From the NCBI GenBank assembly GCA_902779845.1, contig CACZCZ010000001.1, forward strand, positions 115,669 through 179,668: a stretch of DNA of 64,000 nt. Reading direction: 5' to 3'. The stretch comes from an uncultured Bacteroidales bacterium. Its GTDB lineage: Bacteria; Bacteroidota; Bacteroidia; Bacteroidales; Bacteroidaceae. The position numbers and the translations under genes were made by a program. Positions 1 to 8,317 of this stretch are shown here, piece by piece. The notes below the pieces were generated by a model that was not told the origin of the DNA, did not search any database, and saw only the letters and a program-made list of their open reading frames with translations. Within the stretch, counting starts at the first letter, position 1. Each line of letters begins with the position of its first letter.

Positions 1-381
1 GAATGGATTGACGATGACTGGAACCACGAAGCCTGGCGCTGCCGCGTGCAGGGCTTGGAAGAGGAGCCGGAGCGTGGCAGCCGGTGCTTACAGTGCTTCA
101 CGATGCGTCTCGAAGCTACAGCACAAAAAGCCGTTGAAATGGGCATAAACTGGTTTGCCACCACATTAGCATCCTCGCGATGGAAACGCTTGGATCAAAT
201 AGAACAAGCCGGCCTCGCCGCTGAAGCCGCTGCCCCCGGCTCCCACTTCTGGGCACAGAACTGGCGCAAGGATGGTCTGCAGGAACGGCGCAACCAACTC
301 CTGAAGGAATACGGCTTCTACAACCAACTCTATTGTGGTTGTGAATTCTCCATGAGGACAGCAAACCCCAAGACAGCATGA
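1..381 (+). CDS. queH: Epoxyqueuosine reductase QueH, 5'-truncated
   Basis: This is the C-terminal 126 residues of a QueH (DUF208) family protein; the reading frame is open from base 1, so the gene starts outside the window. QueH reduces epoxyqueuosine to queuosine in the tRNA wobble position, using iron-sulfur cysteines. The visible part has the family hallmark GLEEEPERGSRCLQCF with two cysteines spaced CxxC, followed by MRLEATA and the ATTLASSRWK segment. The N-terminal CC pair expected in the family is off the window. The stop TGA overlaps the next start (ATGA at 378-381), so it is probably co-transcribed and translationally coupled with the U32 gene, another tRNA/rRNA modification enzyme type. 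Confidence 0.9.
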   Translation, partial: EWIDDDWNHEAWRCRVQGLEEEPERGSRCLQCFTMRLEATAQKAVEMGINWFATTLASSRWKRLDQIEQAGLAAEAAAPGSHFWAQNWRKDGLQERRNQLLKEYGFYNQLYCGCEFSMRTANPKTA

Positions 382-1628
382 AACGAGAAGACTTTGAAAT
401 CATGGCACCCGTAGGGTCGCAAGAGAGCTTTGCAGCAGCTCTGCAGGCTGGCGCCGACAGCATTTACTTTGGCATCGAACACCTGAATATGCGCGCCCAT
501 TCAGCCTCCATCTTCACCATTAATGACTTGAAGGAGATGGCAGACACTTGCCGGCAGCAGGGCGTGAAGAGCTACCTGACCGTCAACACCATCATCTACG
601 GCGAGGATCTTCCCCTCATGCGTGAGATCTTGGATGCCGCCAAGGAAGCTGGCATCAGCGCCGTCATCGCCAGCGACATCGCCGTGATGACCTATGCCAA
701 CAAAATTGGCTTGGAGGTGCATCTCTCCACACAACTGAATATCTCCAATATCGAGGCTCTGCGTTTCTACGCCCAGTTCGCCGATGTTGTGGTATTGGCA
801 CGTGAATTGAATATCAAGCAGGTACGTGAGATTTACGAAGCCATCGTGCGCGACCAGATTTGTGGCCCTGGCGGACAACTGATCCGCATCGAGATGTTCT
901 GTCATGGAGCCCTCTGCATGGCGGTGTCGGGTAAGTGCTACCTCAGTCTGCAGAACACAGGGCGCAGCGCTAACCGTGGTGAGTGCATGCAGATTTGTCG
1001 GCGTAGCTATATTGTCAAAGACCGTGAGACGGACATCGAACTGGAGGTGGACAACAAATATATCATGTCTCCTAAGGATTTGAAGACACTGCGCTTCCTG
1101 GATCAGCTCGTAGAAGCCGGCGTGCGTGTATTCAAGATAGAAGGACGTGCACGAGGACCAGAGTATGTGAAGACCGTAGTGGAATGCTACAGCAAAGCCC
1201 TGGACGCCATTCTTGACGACAACTTCAACGAGGCCCTCAAAGACCGTCTTGATGAGCGTCTGGCCAGTGTCTTCAACCGTGGGTTCTGGGATGGCTACTA
1301 CCAAGGTCAGCGCCTAGGTGAGTGGACGGAAAGCTACGGATCACAGGCCACTGAACGCAAGGTGTATGTGGGACGTGGCACGAAATACTATTCACGCCTC
1401 GGACTGGGTGAGTTCCACATCGAGGCAGCAGAACTGCACGTGGGCGACAAATTCCTCATCACTGGGCCCACAACAGGTGCCCTCTACGGTGTCATCGAAG
1501 AGATGCACGATGACAGCAACGCAGCCGTACCGGTAGCACATCAAGGCAGCAACGTCAGCTTCAAGGTGGGAGACAAGATTCGGCACAGCGACAAACTCTT
1601 CCGCATCGATACACTTACGCCAAAATAG
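378..1628 (+). CDS. Peptidase U32 family protein (tRNA/rRNA hydroxylation, TrhP/RlhA type)
   Basis: A 416-residue U32 family protein. The family was named as peptidases, but characterised bacterial members act in prephenate-dependent hydroxylation of tRNA uridine or of 23S rRNA. The N-terminal APVGSQESFAAALQAGADSIYFG strand-loop and the family signature EMFCHGALCMAVSGKCYLS (about residues 173-191) with several cysteines are intact, followed by further conserved cysteines in GECMQICRRSY. The length fits the short members lacking a second duplicated domain. The start ATG overlaps the queH stop, which supports a shared RNA-modification operon. Which RNA it modifies cannot be told from sequence reading. 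Confidence 0.88.
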   Translation: MKREDFEIMAPVGSQESFAAALQAGADSIYFGIEHLNMRAHSASIFTINDLKEMADTCRQQGVKSYLTVNTIIYGEDLPLMREILDAAKEAGISAVIASDIAVMTYANKIGLEVHLSTQLNISNIEALRFYAQFADVVVLARELNIKQVREIYEAIVRDQICGPGGQLIRIEMFCHGALCMAVSGKCYLSLQNTGRSANRGECMQICRRSYIVKDRETDIELEVDNKYIMSPKDLKTLRFLDQLVEAGVRVFKIEGRARGPEYVKTVVECYSKALDAILDDNFNEALKDRLDERLASVFNRGFWDGYYQGQRLGEWTESYGSQATERKVYVGRGTKYYSRLGLGEFHIEAAELHVGDKFLITGPTTGALYGVIEEMHDDSNAAVPVAHQGSNVSFKVGDKIRHSDKLFRIDTLTPK

Positions 1629-1689
1629 CTTTTTTGGCTGTTTCATGAAAGATTTCACCGTTTGTCTGACGTAAATCGTAAATTATCAC

Positions 1690-1697
1690 TACCTTTG
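1690..1697 (+). promoter_or_regulatory. Promoter -7 box for cysE
   Basis: TACCTTTG matches the Bacteroidetes TAnnTTTG -7 element; a TTTG that could serve as the -33 element lies at 1661-1664, slightly farther than usual. The cysE ATG is only 8 bases downstream of the box, so the mRNA would be almost leaderless. Confidence 0.6.
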
Positions 1698-1705
1698 CGC
1701 CGCAA

Positions 1706-2638
1706 ATGAATCGTTCTACACAATCTTTACTGACCACGGTGGCCACGGAGCTGGCCAGCCCACAGTCACTTTGCGGACTGTTCCACGAACACAGGGACGG
1801 CGACCCGTTACCTTCTCAGCCTGAGCTGGCTGAGGCCATGGACTTGTGCCGCAGCATTCTTTTCCCGGGCTTCTACGGGAAGAGCAATGTCAACAACCAG
1901 AATCTCATTTTTCACATTGGCGTAGCGTTGGAAAAACTCTACGGCATCCTTTGTGAGCAGATTCAAGCAGGACTTTGCTTCGCTACAGGATGGGGCGAGG
2001 TTGAAGCCTACGGCGAGACTTATTCCTCAGCACAGGACACACGTAAGCGCAAAGCCGCCGAGTTCACCCGCATATTCATCCAGAAACTTCCCACCATCCG
2101 CCAAACACTGGCCACAGATGTTGAAGCGGCCTACCTTGGGGATCCGGCTGCGGAGAGCTATGGCGAGGTCATCTCTTGCTATCCCGTCATCAAAGCCATC
2201 ACCAACTACCGCATCGCTCATGAATTGCTGTTGCTGGGTGTGCCCCTCATCCCACGCATCATCACAGAGATGGCACACTCCGAAACGGGTATCGACATCC
2301 ACCCTGCAGCCTCCATCGGCCACCACTTTACCATCGACCATGGCACGGGTGTAGTCATCGGCGCCACTTGCATCATCGGCAACAACGTGAAGCTCTATCA
2401 GGGTGTCACGCTCGGCGCCAAGAGTTTCCCTGTAGATGCCGACGGCAACCCCATCAAGGGCATCCCACGTCACCCGATTCTCGAAGACAACGTAATCGTC
2501 TATTCCAACAGCACCATACTCGGTCGCATCACCATCGGCCATGATGCCGTCATCGGTGGTAACATTTGGGTAACAGAAGATGTGGAGCCAGGGAAGCGAA
2601 TCCTACAAAACAAAGCCCGCACAGACTCTCCCTCCTAA
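1706..2638 (+). CDS. cysE: Serine O-acetyltransferase
   Basis: A 310-residue serine acetyltransferase that makes O-acetylserine from serine and acetyl-CoA, the substrate of CysK encoded at 56.6 kb in this window. The C-terminal part (about residues 185-300) is a left-handed beta-helix of hexapeptide repeats, with GIDIHPAASIGHHFTIDHG carrying the catalytic His/Asp and then VVIGATCIIGNNVKLYQGV and the TLGAKSFP and GIPRHPILEDNVIVYSNSTI turns. The N-terminal helical domain is the long form usual in Bacteroidales. The start was taken as the first ATG after the TAnnTTTG box. It appears monocistronic, although the next start is 25 bases after its stop. Confidence 0.93.
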   Translation: MNRSTQSLLTTVATELASPQSLCGLFHEHRDGDPLPSQPELAEAMDLCRSILFPGFYGKSNVNNQNLIFHIGVALEKLYGILCEQIQAGLCFATGWGEVEAYGETYSSAQDTRKRKAAEFTRIFIQKLPTIRQTLATDVEAAYLGDPAAESYGEVISCYPVIKAITNYRIAHELLLLGVPLIPRIITEMAHSETGIDIHPAASIGHHFTIDHGTGVVIGATCIIGNNVKLYQGVTLGAKSFPVDADGNPIKGIPRHPILEDNVIVYSNSTILGRITIGHDAVIGGNIWVTEDVEPGKRILQNKARTDSPS

Positions 2639-2663
2639 CAAAAACGTTCATAATCATATATCA

Positions 2664-4256
2664 ATGGAAGATATTTCAACTACTCAAATACATACTGCTC
2701 CTTCCCTCATAGGGAGCACAGGGGGCGAGTCCACGCTCATTGCCAAGACCTTCCAAGGTCTTGAACCCCTGCTGGCACAGGAACTCACAGAGCTGGGCGC
2801 CACAGACATACAGATAGGTCGTCGCATGGTCACCTTCACAGGCGACAAAGAGATGATGTATCGGGCCAACTTCTGCCTGCGCACAGCCATCCGCATCCTC
2901 AAGCCCATCAAACAGTTTAAGGCCAAGAGCGCCGATGACGTGTATAATGCCGTCAAGAAAATCGACTGGTCGGAATACCTCTCCCCACAAACCACCTTCG
3001 CAGTCGATAGTGTCGTATTCTCCAATGAGTTCCACCACTCTAAGTTTGTGGCTTACAAGGTGAAGGATGCTATCGCCGACCAATTCCGCGAGCGCACTGG
3101 GAGCCGTCCGAATGTCAGCGTCTCGAACCCTGACATTCAACTTCATATCCATGTCTCCGACAACGATGCCACCCTCGCCCTTGACAGCAGTGGCGAGAGC
3201 CTGCACCGCCGCGGCTACCGTCAGGAGACCGTGGCAGCACCCCTCAACGAGGTGCTGGCAGCTGGCATCATCCTCATGACAGGATGGCGTGGTGAGAGCG
3301 ACTTCCTTGACCCCTTCTGCGGCAGTGGTACGCTGTGCATCGAGGCAGCCCTTATCGCACGCGGCATCGCCCCCGGCGTCTTCCGTCAAGGCTATGCCTT
3401 CGAGAAATGGCCCGACTTTGACCGAGAGCTCCTGGAGCGCATCTATAACGACGACAGCAACGAGCGCGACTTTGAACACCACATCTATGGTCGTGACATT
3501 GACGCTAAGGCCGTAGGCATCGCTCTGCGCAACGTCAAAGCCGCAGGACTGAGCAAGGACATCAGCATCGAGATGGCCGATTTCACCAAATGCCCGCTTT
3601 TCCCCTCCGAAGACGAACAAACCAAAGCCCTCATCATCACCAACCCGCCCTATGGTGAACGCATCACCTCGCCCGACCTTTTGGGCCTTTACAAGACCAT
3701 CGGACAGAAGCTGAAGCGCGAATTCACGGGTGGTGAGGCATGGATTCTCAGCTATCGCGACGAGTGCTTCGAGGAGATTGGACTGAAGCCTTCGCTGAAG
3801 ACACCTTTATATAATGGTTCCTTGGAGTGCCAACTGCGCAAATACGTCCTCTTCGACGGGCGCCTCAACGAACATCGCGCAGCAGGAGGCAGCATCAAGA
3901 CCGATGCCGAACGCCGTCAGATGGCAGAAAAGAAGCGTTTCAAGCCCCGTCGTGACAACGCCCGTGATGATGACCGCACCGACCGCTCTATGCACCACCG
4001 CTTTAACAAATACAGCCGTGAAGAGGATGGAGACCGCCGTCGTCGCTACGAAGACCGCGGAGATTTCAAGCGAGGCGAACACCGCTTCGATAGCGACAAA
4101 CGTGGGGAACGACGCTATGATAGCGATAAAAGAGGTGACCGCCATGGTGGAAAAGGCGGCTCCTTCAAGCGGGGTGACTTCCGCGCCAAAGGTGGCGATC
4201 GCGCTGCCCGTCAGGAAGCTCGCCGCCGTTTCTTCGGAGGTGGCGACGACGACTAA
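2664..4256 (+). CDS. THUMP-domain class I rRNA methyltransferase (RlmL-like), with basic tail
   Basis: A 530-residue SAM-dependent RNA methyltransferase of the RlmL N-terminal type, which in E. coli methylates G2445 of 23S rRNA. A THUMP domain spans about residues 30-150. The methyltransferase core has the SAM loop DPFCGSGT near residue 215 and the catalytic NPPYGERI near residue 327. I chose ATG 2664 because the open frame upstream overlaps cysE. Two oddities are visible. Residues 10-22 (PSLIGSTGGEST) come from a GC-rich palindrome at 2696-2728. From about residue 415 onward the tail is a low-complexity R/D/G/K stretch with repeated FDSDKRGER-like units, probably a disordered RNA-binding extension. 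Confidence 0.87.
   Translation: MEDISTTQIHTAPSLIGSTGGESTLIAKTFQGLEPLLAQELTELGATDIQIGRRMVTFTGDKEMMYRANFCLRTAIRILKPIKQFKAKSADDVYNAVKKIDWSEYLSPQTTFAVDSVVFSNEFHHSKFVAYKVKDAIADQFRERTGSRPNVSVSNPDIQLHIHVSDNDATLALDSSGESLHRRGYRQETVAAPLNEVLAAGIILMTGWRGESDFLDPFCGSGTLCIEAALIARGIAPGVFRQGYAFEKWPDFDRELLERIYNDDSNERDFEHHIYGRDIDAKAVGIALRNVKAAGLSKDISIEMADFTKCPLFPSEDEQTKALIITNPPYGERITSPDLLGLYKTIGQKLKREFTGGEAWILSYRDECFEEIGLKPSLKTPLYNGSLECQLRKYVLFDGRLNEHRAAGGSIKTDAERRQMAEKKRFKPRRDNARDDDRTDRSMHHRFNKYSREEDGDRRRRYEDRGDFKRGEHRFDSDKRGERRYDSDKRGDRHGGKGGSFKRGDFRAKGGDRAARQEARRRFFGGGDDD
2696..2728. repeat. GC-rich palindromic element inside rRNA methyltransferase gene
   Basis: The sequence TGCTCCTTCCCTCATAGGGA, continuing GCACAGGGGGCGAG, is a partial palindrome placed in frame between the N-terminal leader peptide and the conserved AKTFQGLEPLLAQEL start of the THUMP domain. 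The encoded PSLIGSTGGEST resembles the peptides encoded by similar elements at 30.8 and 54.1 kb. Confidence 0.55.
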
Positions 4257-4274
4257 CGCCAAACATACATACAC

Positions 4275-4310
4275 CAAGAATCCCGGCCTGTAAGGGTCGG
4301 GATTCTTGTT
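4275..4310. terminator. Bidirectional hairpin terminator
   Basis: An 11-bp stem CAAGAATCCCG / CGGGATTCTTG (4275-4285 with 4298-4308), followed by GTTTG, sits 18 bases after the methyltransferase stop. It separates this gene from the oppositely oriented tRNA. Confidence 0.75.
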
Positions 4311-4312
4311 TG

Positions 4313-4386
4313 TGGACCAGCTAGGGCTTGAACCTAGGACCTCCAGATTATGAGTCTGTTGCTCTAACCAACTGAGCTACAAGTCC
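4313..4386 (-). tRNA. tRNA with CAT anticodon (Met elongator or Ile2)
   Basis: On the minus strand the 74-nt sequence starting GGACTTGTAGCTCAGTTGG folds as a cloverleaf. The D stem is GCTC/GAGC, the anticodon loop is CTCATAA and the T arm is CTAGG TTCAAGC CCTAG. The acceptor stem GGACTTG/CTGGTCC has one T-T mismatch and one G-T pair, and A is the discriminator base. No CCA is encoded. The CAT anticodon can belong to elongator tRNA-Met or to lysidine-modified tRNA-Ile; I cannot separate the two by eye. No initiator feature is evident, since the first pair is G-C. Confidence 0.92.
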
Positions 4387-4436
4387 AGCGCATCAGCCTA
4401 CGAAAGGGCTTTAGCGGGTGCAAAAGTAGGAAATAT

Positions 4437-4552
4437 TTACGACGTACGATGTACGATGTACGATTTATTTTTCATTTTCTTGCTATTTTTCACTTTTCAC
4501 GGCTTTGATTCTTAGTTTTTTCACTTTTCACTCTTTCTTTTTTCACTTTTTC
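4437..4552. repeat. Low-complexity GTACGAT and TTTTCACTTTT spacer
   Basis: Three copies of (T)ACGATG/T-type words at 4440-4465 are followed by about 80 bases of repeated CACTTTT and TTTTTCA words, ending directly at the purU -7 box. Similar spacers recur at 8.2, 14.8, 39.2-39.4 and 56.4 kb. No gene is seen here. Confidence 0.7.
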
Positions 4553-4554
4553 CG

Positions 4555-4562
4555 TACCTTTG
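4555..4562 (+). promoter_or_regulatory. Promoter -7 box for purU
   Basis: TACCTTTG followed by CAGCC, matching the Bacteroidetes -7 consensus; the chosen purU ATG is 27 bases downstream. Confidence 0.75.
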
Positions 4563-4589
4563 CAGCCATATTCGCAAAAACTCAAGAAA

Positions 4590-5471
4590 ATGAACGCTAC
4601 AAACGCGAACAAGCGGACTGCTATCTTACTGCTGCACTGTCCCGACCAACCGGGCATCATCTCCGAAGTCACCAAGTTTATCACGGATAACAAAGGTAAT
4701 ATCGTCTATCTGGATCAGTATGTCGATCGTGAGGACGGCATGTTCTTCATGCGTATCGAATGGGAGCTGGAGGGCTTCCTCATCCCCAAGGACAAGATTA
4801 AGGAATACCTCACAACGCTCTATGCCCAGCGTTATGAGATGACCTTCAACCTCTATTTCTCCGACGAGCGTCCACGCATGGCCATCTTCGTCAGCCGCAT
4901 GAGCCACTGCCTCTACGACCTGCTGGCGCGCTACAAAGCCGGCGAGTGGGCAGTGGATATCCCCTGCATCGTCAGCAACCACGAGGACCTGCGCTATGTG
5001 GCCGAGCAGTTCGACATCCCCTACTACGTGTGGAGCATCAACAAAGATCACTCCAATAAAGCCGAGGTGGAAGCTGCCGAGATGGAGCTGCTGCGCGAGA
5101 AGCGCATCACCTTCATCGTACTGGCGCGCTACATGCAAATCATCAGCGACGAAATGATAGCTGCCTACCCCCACCACATCATCAACATTCACCACTCCTT
5201 CCTGCCCGCCTTCGTGGGCGCCAAACCCTACCATCAGGCCTGGGAGCGCGGCGTGAAGATCATCGGTGCCACCAGCCACTATGTCACTGCCGAGCTGGAT
5301 GCCGGCCCCATCATCGATCAGGATGTGGCACGCATCAGTCACAAAGATACCCCTGAGAGTCTGGCTCTCAAGGGCAAAGACTTGGAGAAGATAGTGCTCT
5401 CACGTGCTGTCACCAAGCACATCGAGCGCAAGATCCTCACCTACAAGAATAAAACCATTATCTTCAGCTAA
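4590..5471 (+). CDS. purU: Formyltetrahydrofolate deformylase
   Basis: A 293-residue PurU, which hydrolyses 10-formyl-THF to formate and THF and thereby balances one-carbon pools. An N-terminal ACT domain (about residues 10-90, starting AILLLHCPDQPGIISEV) is followed by a formyltransferase fold. The catalytic Asn-His pair is in INIHHSFLPAF near residue 200 and the catalytic Asp in ELDAGPIIDQDV near residue 235. The in-frame TTG at 4560 lies inside the -7 box, so ATG 4590 is the likely start. It ends three bases from the convergent glycoside hydrolase gene. Confidence 0.93.
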   Translation: MNATNANKRTAILLLHCPDQPGIISEVTKFITDNKGNIVYLDQYVDREDGMFFMRIEWELEGFLIPKDKIKEYLTTLYAQRYEMTFNLYFSDERPRMAIFVSRMSHCLYDLLARYKAGEWAVDIPCIVSNHEDLRYVAEQFDIPYYVWSINKDHSNKAEVEAAEMELLREKRITFIVLARYMQIISDEMIAAYPHHIINIHHSFLPAFVGAKPYHQAWERGVKIIGATSHYVTAELDAGPIIDQDVARISHKDTPESLALKGKDLEKIVLSRAVTKHIERKILTYKNKTIIFS

Positions 5472-5474
5472 ACC

Positions 5475-8180
5475 CTACTTGAACTTCGGCTTCAACTCGT
5501 CGGGCGAATCATTGGTGAACATATTCACCGCTGGCGCATCGCGTTCGAAAAGATGACGCAGGACGTCTGGTTCGAGGTTCAGCGTAGGACGGAAAGCATC
5601 AGAAGCCATATAGCGCAGGATGCTATGGCGCAACTGGCGGGCCACGATGCGATGGTCAAGGTCATTCACGATGTCCAAGGTGGTCACTATCAACCGACCG
5701 CCTTGGACATTTGCTTCTACCAGCATCCCCAACTTCCGCGAAAGGTGCCACGTGTCAATGGGCTGTACGATGGGCTGATAATCCTTTGGGAACTCTGCGA
5801 GGTTCATACACTGGGCACGATTTGTCAACTCCCACCACTGCAGATCCTGCCAGTCATCCGTGGGGAAGTCGTTGAAGACGGGGTGAGTAGCCTGTACATA
5901 GGCCCCTGTGGTGTGCGGCGGCTTCATCTTGAACCATGACGTATTCCAGAAGACAGGCAGGAAACGGTGGACGACATCGGCTCCATAACGAATCTGGCCA
6001 GCAGCACATAACAGGACATCACGACCTGCAGCGAGGGCTGTGAGGGCAGAGTCAAGCGAATGCGTCACGAGGACATGGAGGCCTTGGGACTTCGATGGTT
6101 GGTTGGGATACACCCATAAGTTCCAATGGTTGCTATGACCTCCAGCCGTGAGTGTGAGCGTGAGCTTAGTGGGTTGCTTGATGGCCGCTGGCAGAAACAG
6201 GATATCCTCCCCAACACCAGCTTGTCCCTCTGCCCACACATGGTTCTCACTACTGATAGAATAGGTGAGTGCAGGGATATTCTGGGCCGTAGTATTATAT
6301 AATAAGGTGTGGAAGCGGATGGTGTCTGTGGTTTCATACGTGAAACGAGGCAGGCAGGCGAGCGGCACGATGTCTGAACAGAACTCACGCCAGTCGTCGG
6401 CGCTGCAGTAGCCCTTCTCCCCCCAATGCACGTTGAGTGGTCCCACGAGAGCAGTACCCTGCCCGCTGTAGTCGTTGAGACCGAGGAGCTGGAAGCCTGC
6501 ATAATGCGGCGTGCGCAGGTGGCGCTCAATCTCGTATTTATAGGCCAACACCTGCAGATGCCCGCTGGCCATCAGGAAGTTCTCAGCCTGACAGGCCATC
6601 CCATTGGCAGCAAGCAGGTCGCGGAAGATCTCGAAGTTGGCAGCTTTGTAAGCTCCCGTATATTGCGGAATCTCCTTGAAGTCAGGGAATGCACACCACT
6701 GGCCTTGTTCGTGGGAAATAAGAGGGGATCCGCCTCCTACCATTCCTATCTGTGAGGGGAGACCTGGGGCAGGTTTGTAGTTTCTTGGATGGGTAATCTG
6801 CTCCGTGAAGTCGTCCATGCTATTGGGTTGAGTGCGGTTCCATTCCAGACCTCGTGCTCCACCTTTAACATGATATTCCGAACCATAATCCCACTCCCAT
6901 CCGCCACCTACGCTGGCTGTCGTATAGATGCGCGAGGGGTCGTGGGCTTTCATCTCCTGGACAAACTGCACGCCCCACTCCACCCAGCGGCCTGCGGGCT
7001 CATTACCAGCTGCTAACATGATGAACGAAGGATGGTGACCGTAGTTGTCCAGGATGGCTTTACACTCATCTGTCAGGTATTTGTCAATGGGCATTCCATT
7101 GCCAAGCTTCACGCCATGGTTGGGCCATGAAGGGCCTTCAGGCTGTAGGTAGAAGCCAAGGCGGTCTGCAGCGACAAAGGCGGCTTCTGGCGGGCAATAG
7201 CTATGAAAACGCATGTGATTGAGGCCGTATTCCTTGCACTTACGGAAGATACGCTCCCACGCAGCCACGTCAGTAGGCGGAAAACCCGTCTCTGGGAAAC
7301 AGCAATTCCCGACCGTTCCACGCAGATGGATACGGCGGCCGTTGAGCAGGATGTCCGGACCGCTGATGCTAACCTCACGAAAGCCGAAAGTGACAGGAAC
7401 CTGTGTTCCATCGAGATTGACGGTGGCGGTGTAGAGCTGTGGCGAATGCTCGCTCCAGGGCTTTGCATTGGCTACATGGACATCGAAAGTGCGGTCGTTG
7501 AGCGTGATGTGTGCAGTGCCCGTGGCAAGGTCTGTGGTGACACGTCGCCTATAAATAACAGGTGTGGCCTGCAACTCTATGCGTCCGGCTATTCCGTTCC
7601 AATTTCCTTGCGTCTGGTCTGTCACGCTGTGGCTGTCCTGCCCCACGCAGACGTTCTCTATGCCGTTATACACGCGGATGGCTATCTCGTTATCCTTACC
7701 AACGCGGATGAAGTCCGTCACATCGTACTGATGCGGCACGCTGAGGCTCATCTGATGGCCTACCTCATGTCCGTTGACCCAGACCGTTGTCTCGATGTGC
7801 GGACGCTCCAGAAAGAGTGTCACACGCTGCTTCTTCCACGTTTTGGGCACACGCACCATTCGACTATAGGTGACCTCGCCCACGAAGTGCTTGGAAGGCG
7901 TCAGGAAGAAGGGAAACTTCATCTGTCCTGCGTGGCGATAAGGCTCCATGAAAGGATTGTGATAGTAGCTGGAATCATAGAGCGAACCTGTCCAGCGCGT
8001 GTTGACCGTCACATCATCGCCGAGGCCGTTGGTGAGCAAGGATCCAGGCAATGTCACTTCCTGGGCCTCAAGGCGCGAATCCATCCGCCAGGTGCCGGCA
8101 AGCGAGAGCGTGTTTTGGGCTATGATGTTGCCACAGCCTAAGAAAAACAAATACAGAACAACGGAAAAAAGAGAACGCAT
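5475..8180 (-). CDS. Secreted glycoside hydrolase family 2 protein
   Basis: A 901-residue GH2 enzyme. It starts with a signal peptide (MRSLFSVVLYLFFLGCGNIIAQ; a lipobox reading of LGC is possible but weak). The GH2 sugar-binding domain follows (SLAGTWRM, TVWVNGHEVG, DVTDFI), then an immunoglobulin-like domain and a TIM barrel. The acid/base motif AAGNEPAGRW is near residue 392 and the probable nucleophile Glu is in ISHEQGQW near residue 488. The C-terminal 250 residues are a less typical extension. Substrate specificity (galactoside, glucuronide, mannoside) cannot be read off. ATG 8180 was chosen because the signal peptide begins there and a TATCTTTG box lies at 8208-8215. The gene stands alone with no SusC/SusD neighbours. 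Confidence 0.85.
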   Translation of the reverse strand: MRSLFSVVLYLFFLGCGNIIAQNTLSLAGTWRMDSRLEAQEVTLPGSLLTNGLGDDVTVNTRWTGSLYDSSYYHNPFMEPYRHAGQMKFPFFLTPSKHFVGEVTYSRMVRVPKTWKKQRVTLFLERPHIETTVWVNGHEVGHQMSLSVPHQYDVTDFIRVGKDNEIAIRVYNGIENVCVGQDSHSVTDQTQGNWNGIAGRIELQATPVIYRRRVTTDLATGTAHITLNDRTFDVHVANAKPWSEHSPQLYTATVNLDGTQVPVTFGFREVSISGPDILLNGRRIHLRGTVGNCCFPETGFPPTDVAAWERIFRKCKEYGLNHMRFHSYCPPEAAFVAADRLGFYLQPEGPSWPNHGVKLGNGMPIDKYLTDECKAILDNYGHHPSFIMLAAGNEPAGRWVEWGVQFVQEMKAHDPSRIYTTASVGGGWEWDYGSEYHVKGGARGLEWNRTQPNSMDDFTEQITHPRNYKPAPGLPSQIGMVGGGSPLISHEQGQWCAFPDFKEIPQYTGAYKAANFEIFRDLLAANGMACQAENFLMASGHLQVLAYKYEIERHLRTPHYAGFQLLGLNDYSGQGTALVGPLNVHWGEKGYCSADDWREFCSDIVPLACLPRFTYETTDTIRFHTLLYNTTAQNIPALTYSISSENHVWAEGQAGVGEDILFLPAAIKQPTKLTLTLTAGGHSNHWNLWVYPNQPSKSQGLHVLVTHSLDSALTALAAGRDVLLCAAGQIRYGADVVHRFLPVFWNTSWFKMKPPHTTGAYVQATHPVFNDFPTDDWQDLQWWELTNRAQCMNLAEFPKDYQPIVQPIDTWHLSRKLGMLVEANVQGGRLIVTTLDIVNDLDHRIVARQLRHSILRYMASDAFRPTLNLEPDVLRHLFERDAPAVNMFTNDSPDELKPKFK

Positions 8181-8207
8181 AAGCCAACTAAAAGGTAAAT
8201 GATGGGA

Positions 8208-8215
8208 CAAAGATA
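8208..8215 (-). promoter_or_regulatory. Promoter -7 box for GH2 gene
   Basis: On the minus strand TATCTTTG lies 27 bases before the chosen GH2 start, in the divergent region shared with the flippase gene. Confidence 0.7.
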
Positions 8216-8216
8216 C

Positions 8217-8256
8217 GAAGAAAAGTGAAAAGTACGAAGTGAAAAGTGAAAAATGA
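8217..8256. repeat. Low-complexity GTGAAAA spacer
   Basis: GAAAAGTGAAAAGTACGAAGTG followed by AAAAGTGAAAAATGAAG repeats the same words seen at 4.5, 14.8, 39.3 and 56.4 kb. It lies between two divergent promoters. Confidence 0.65.
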
Positions 8257-8289
8257 AGTCCTTTGCATGTATTTATCCTCAATTATTCG

Positions 8290-8297
8290 TACTTTTG
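8290..8297 (+). promoter_or_regulatory. Promoter -7 box for flippase gene
   Basis: TACTTTTG matches TAnnTTTG; the start ATG used here is 20 bases downstream. Confidence 0.75.
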
Positions 8298-8317
8298 CGG
8301 TCGAAAAGTTATTGAGT

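Noticed and set aside
4513-4560. Extended purU start including TTG 4560
   Set aside because: The TTG is part of the -7 promoter box, and the family start fits ATG 4590.
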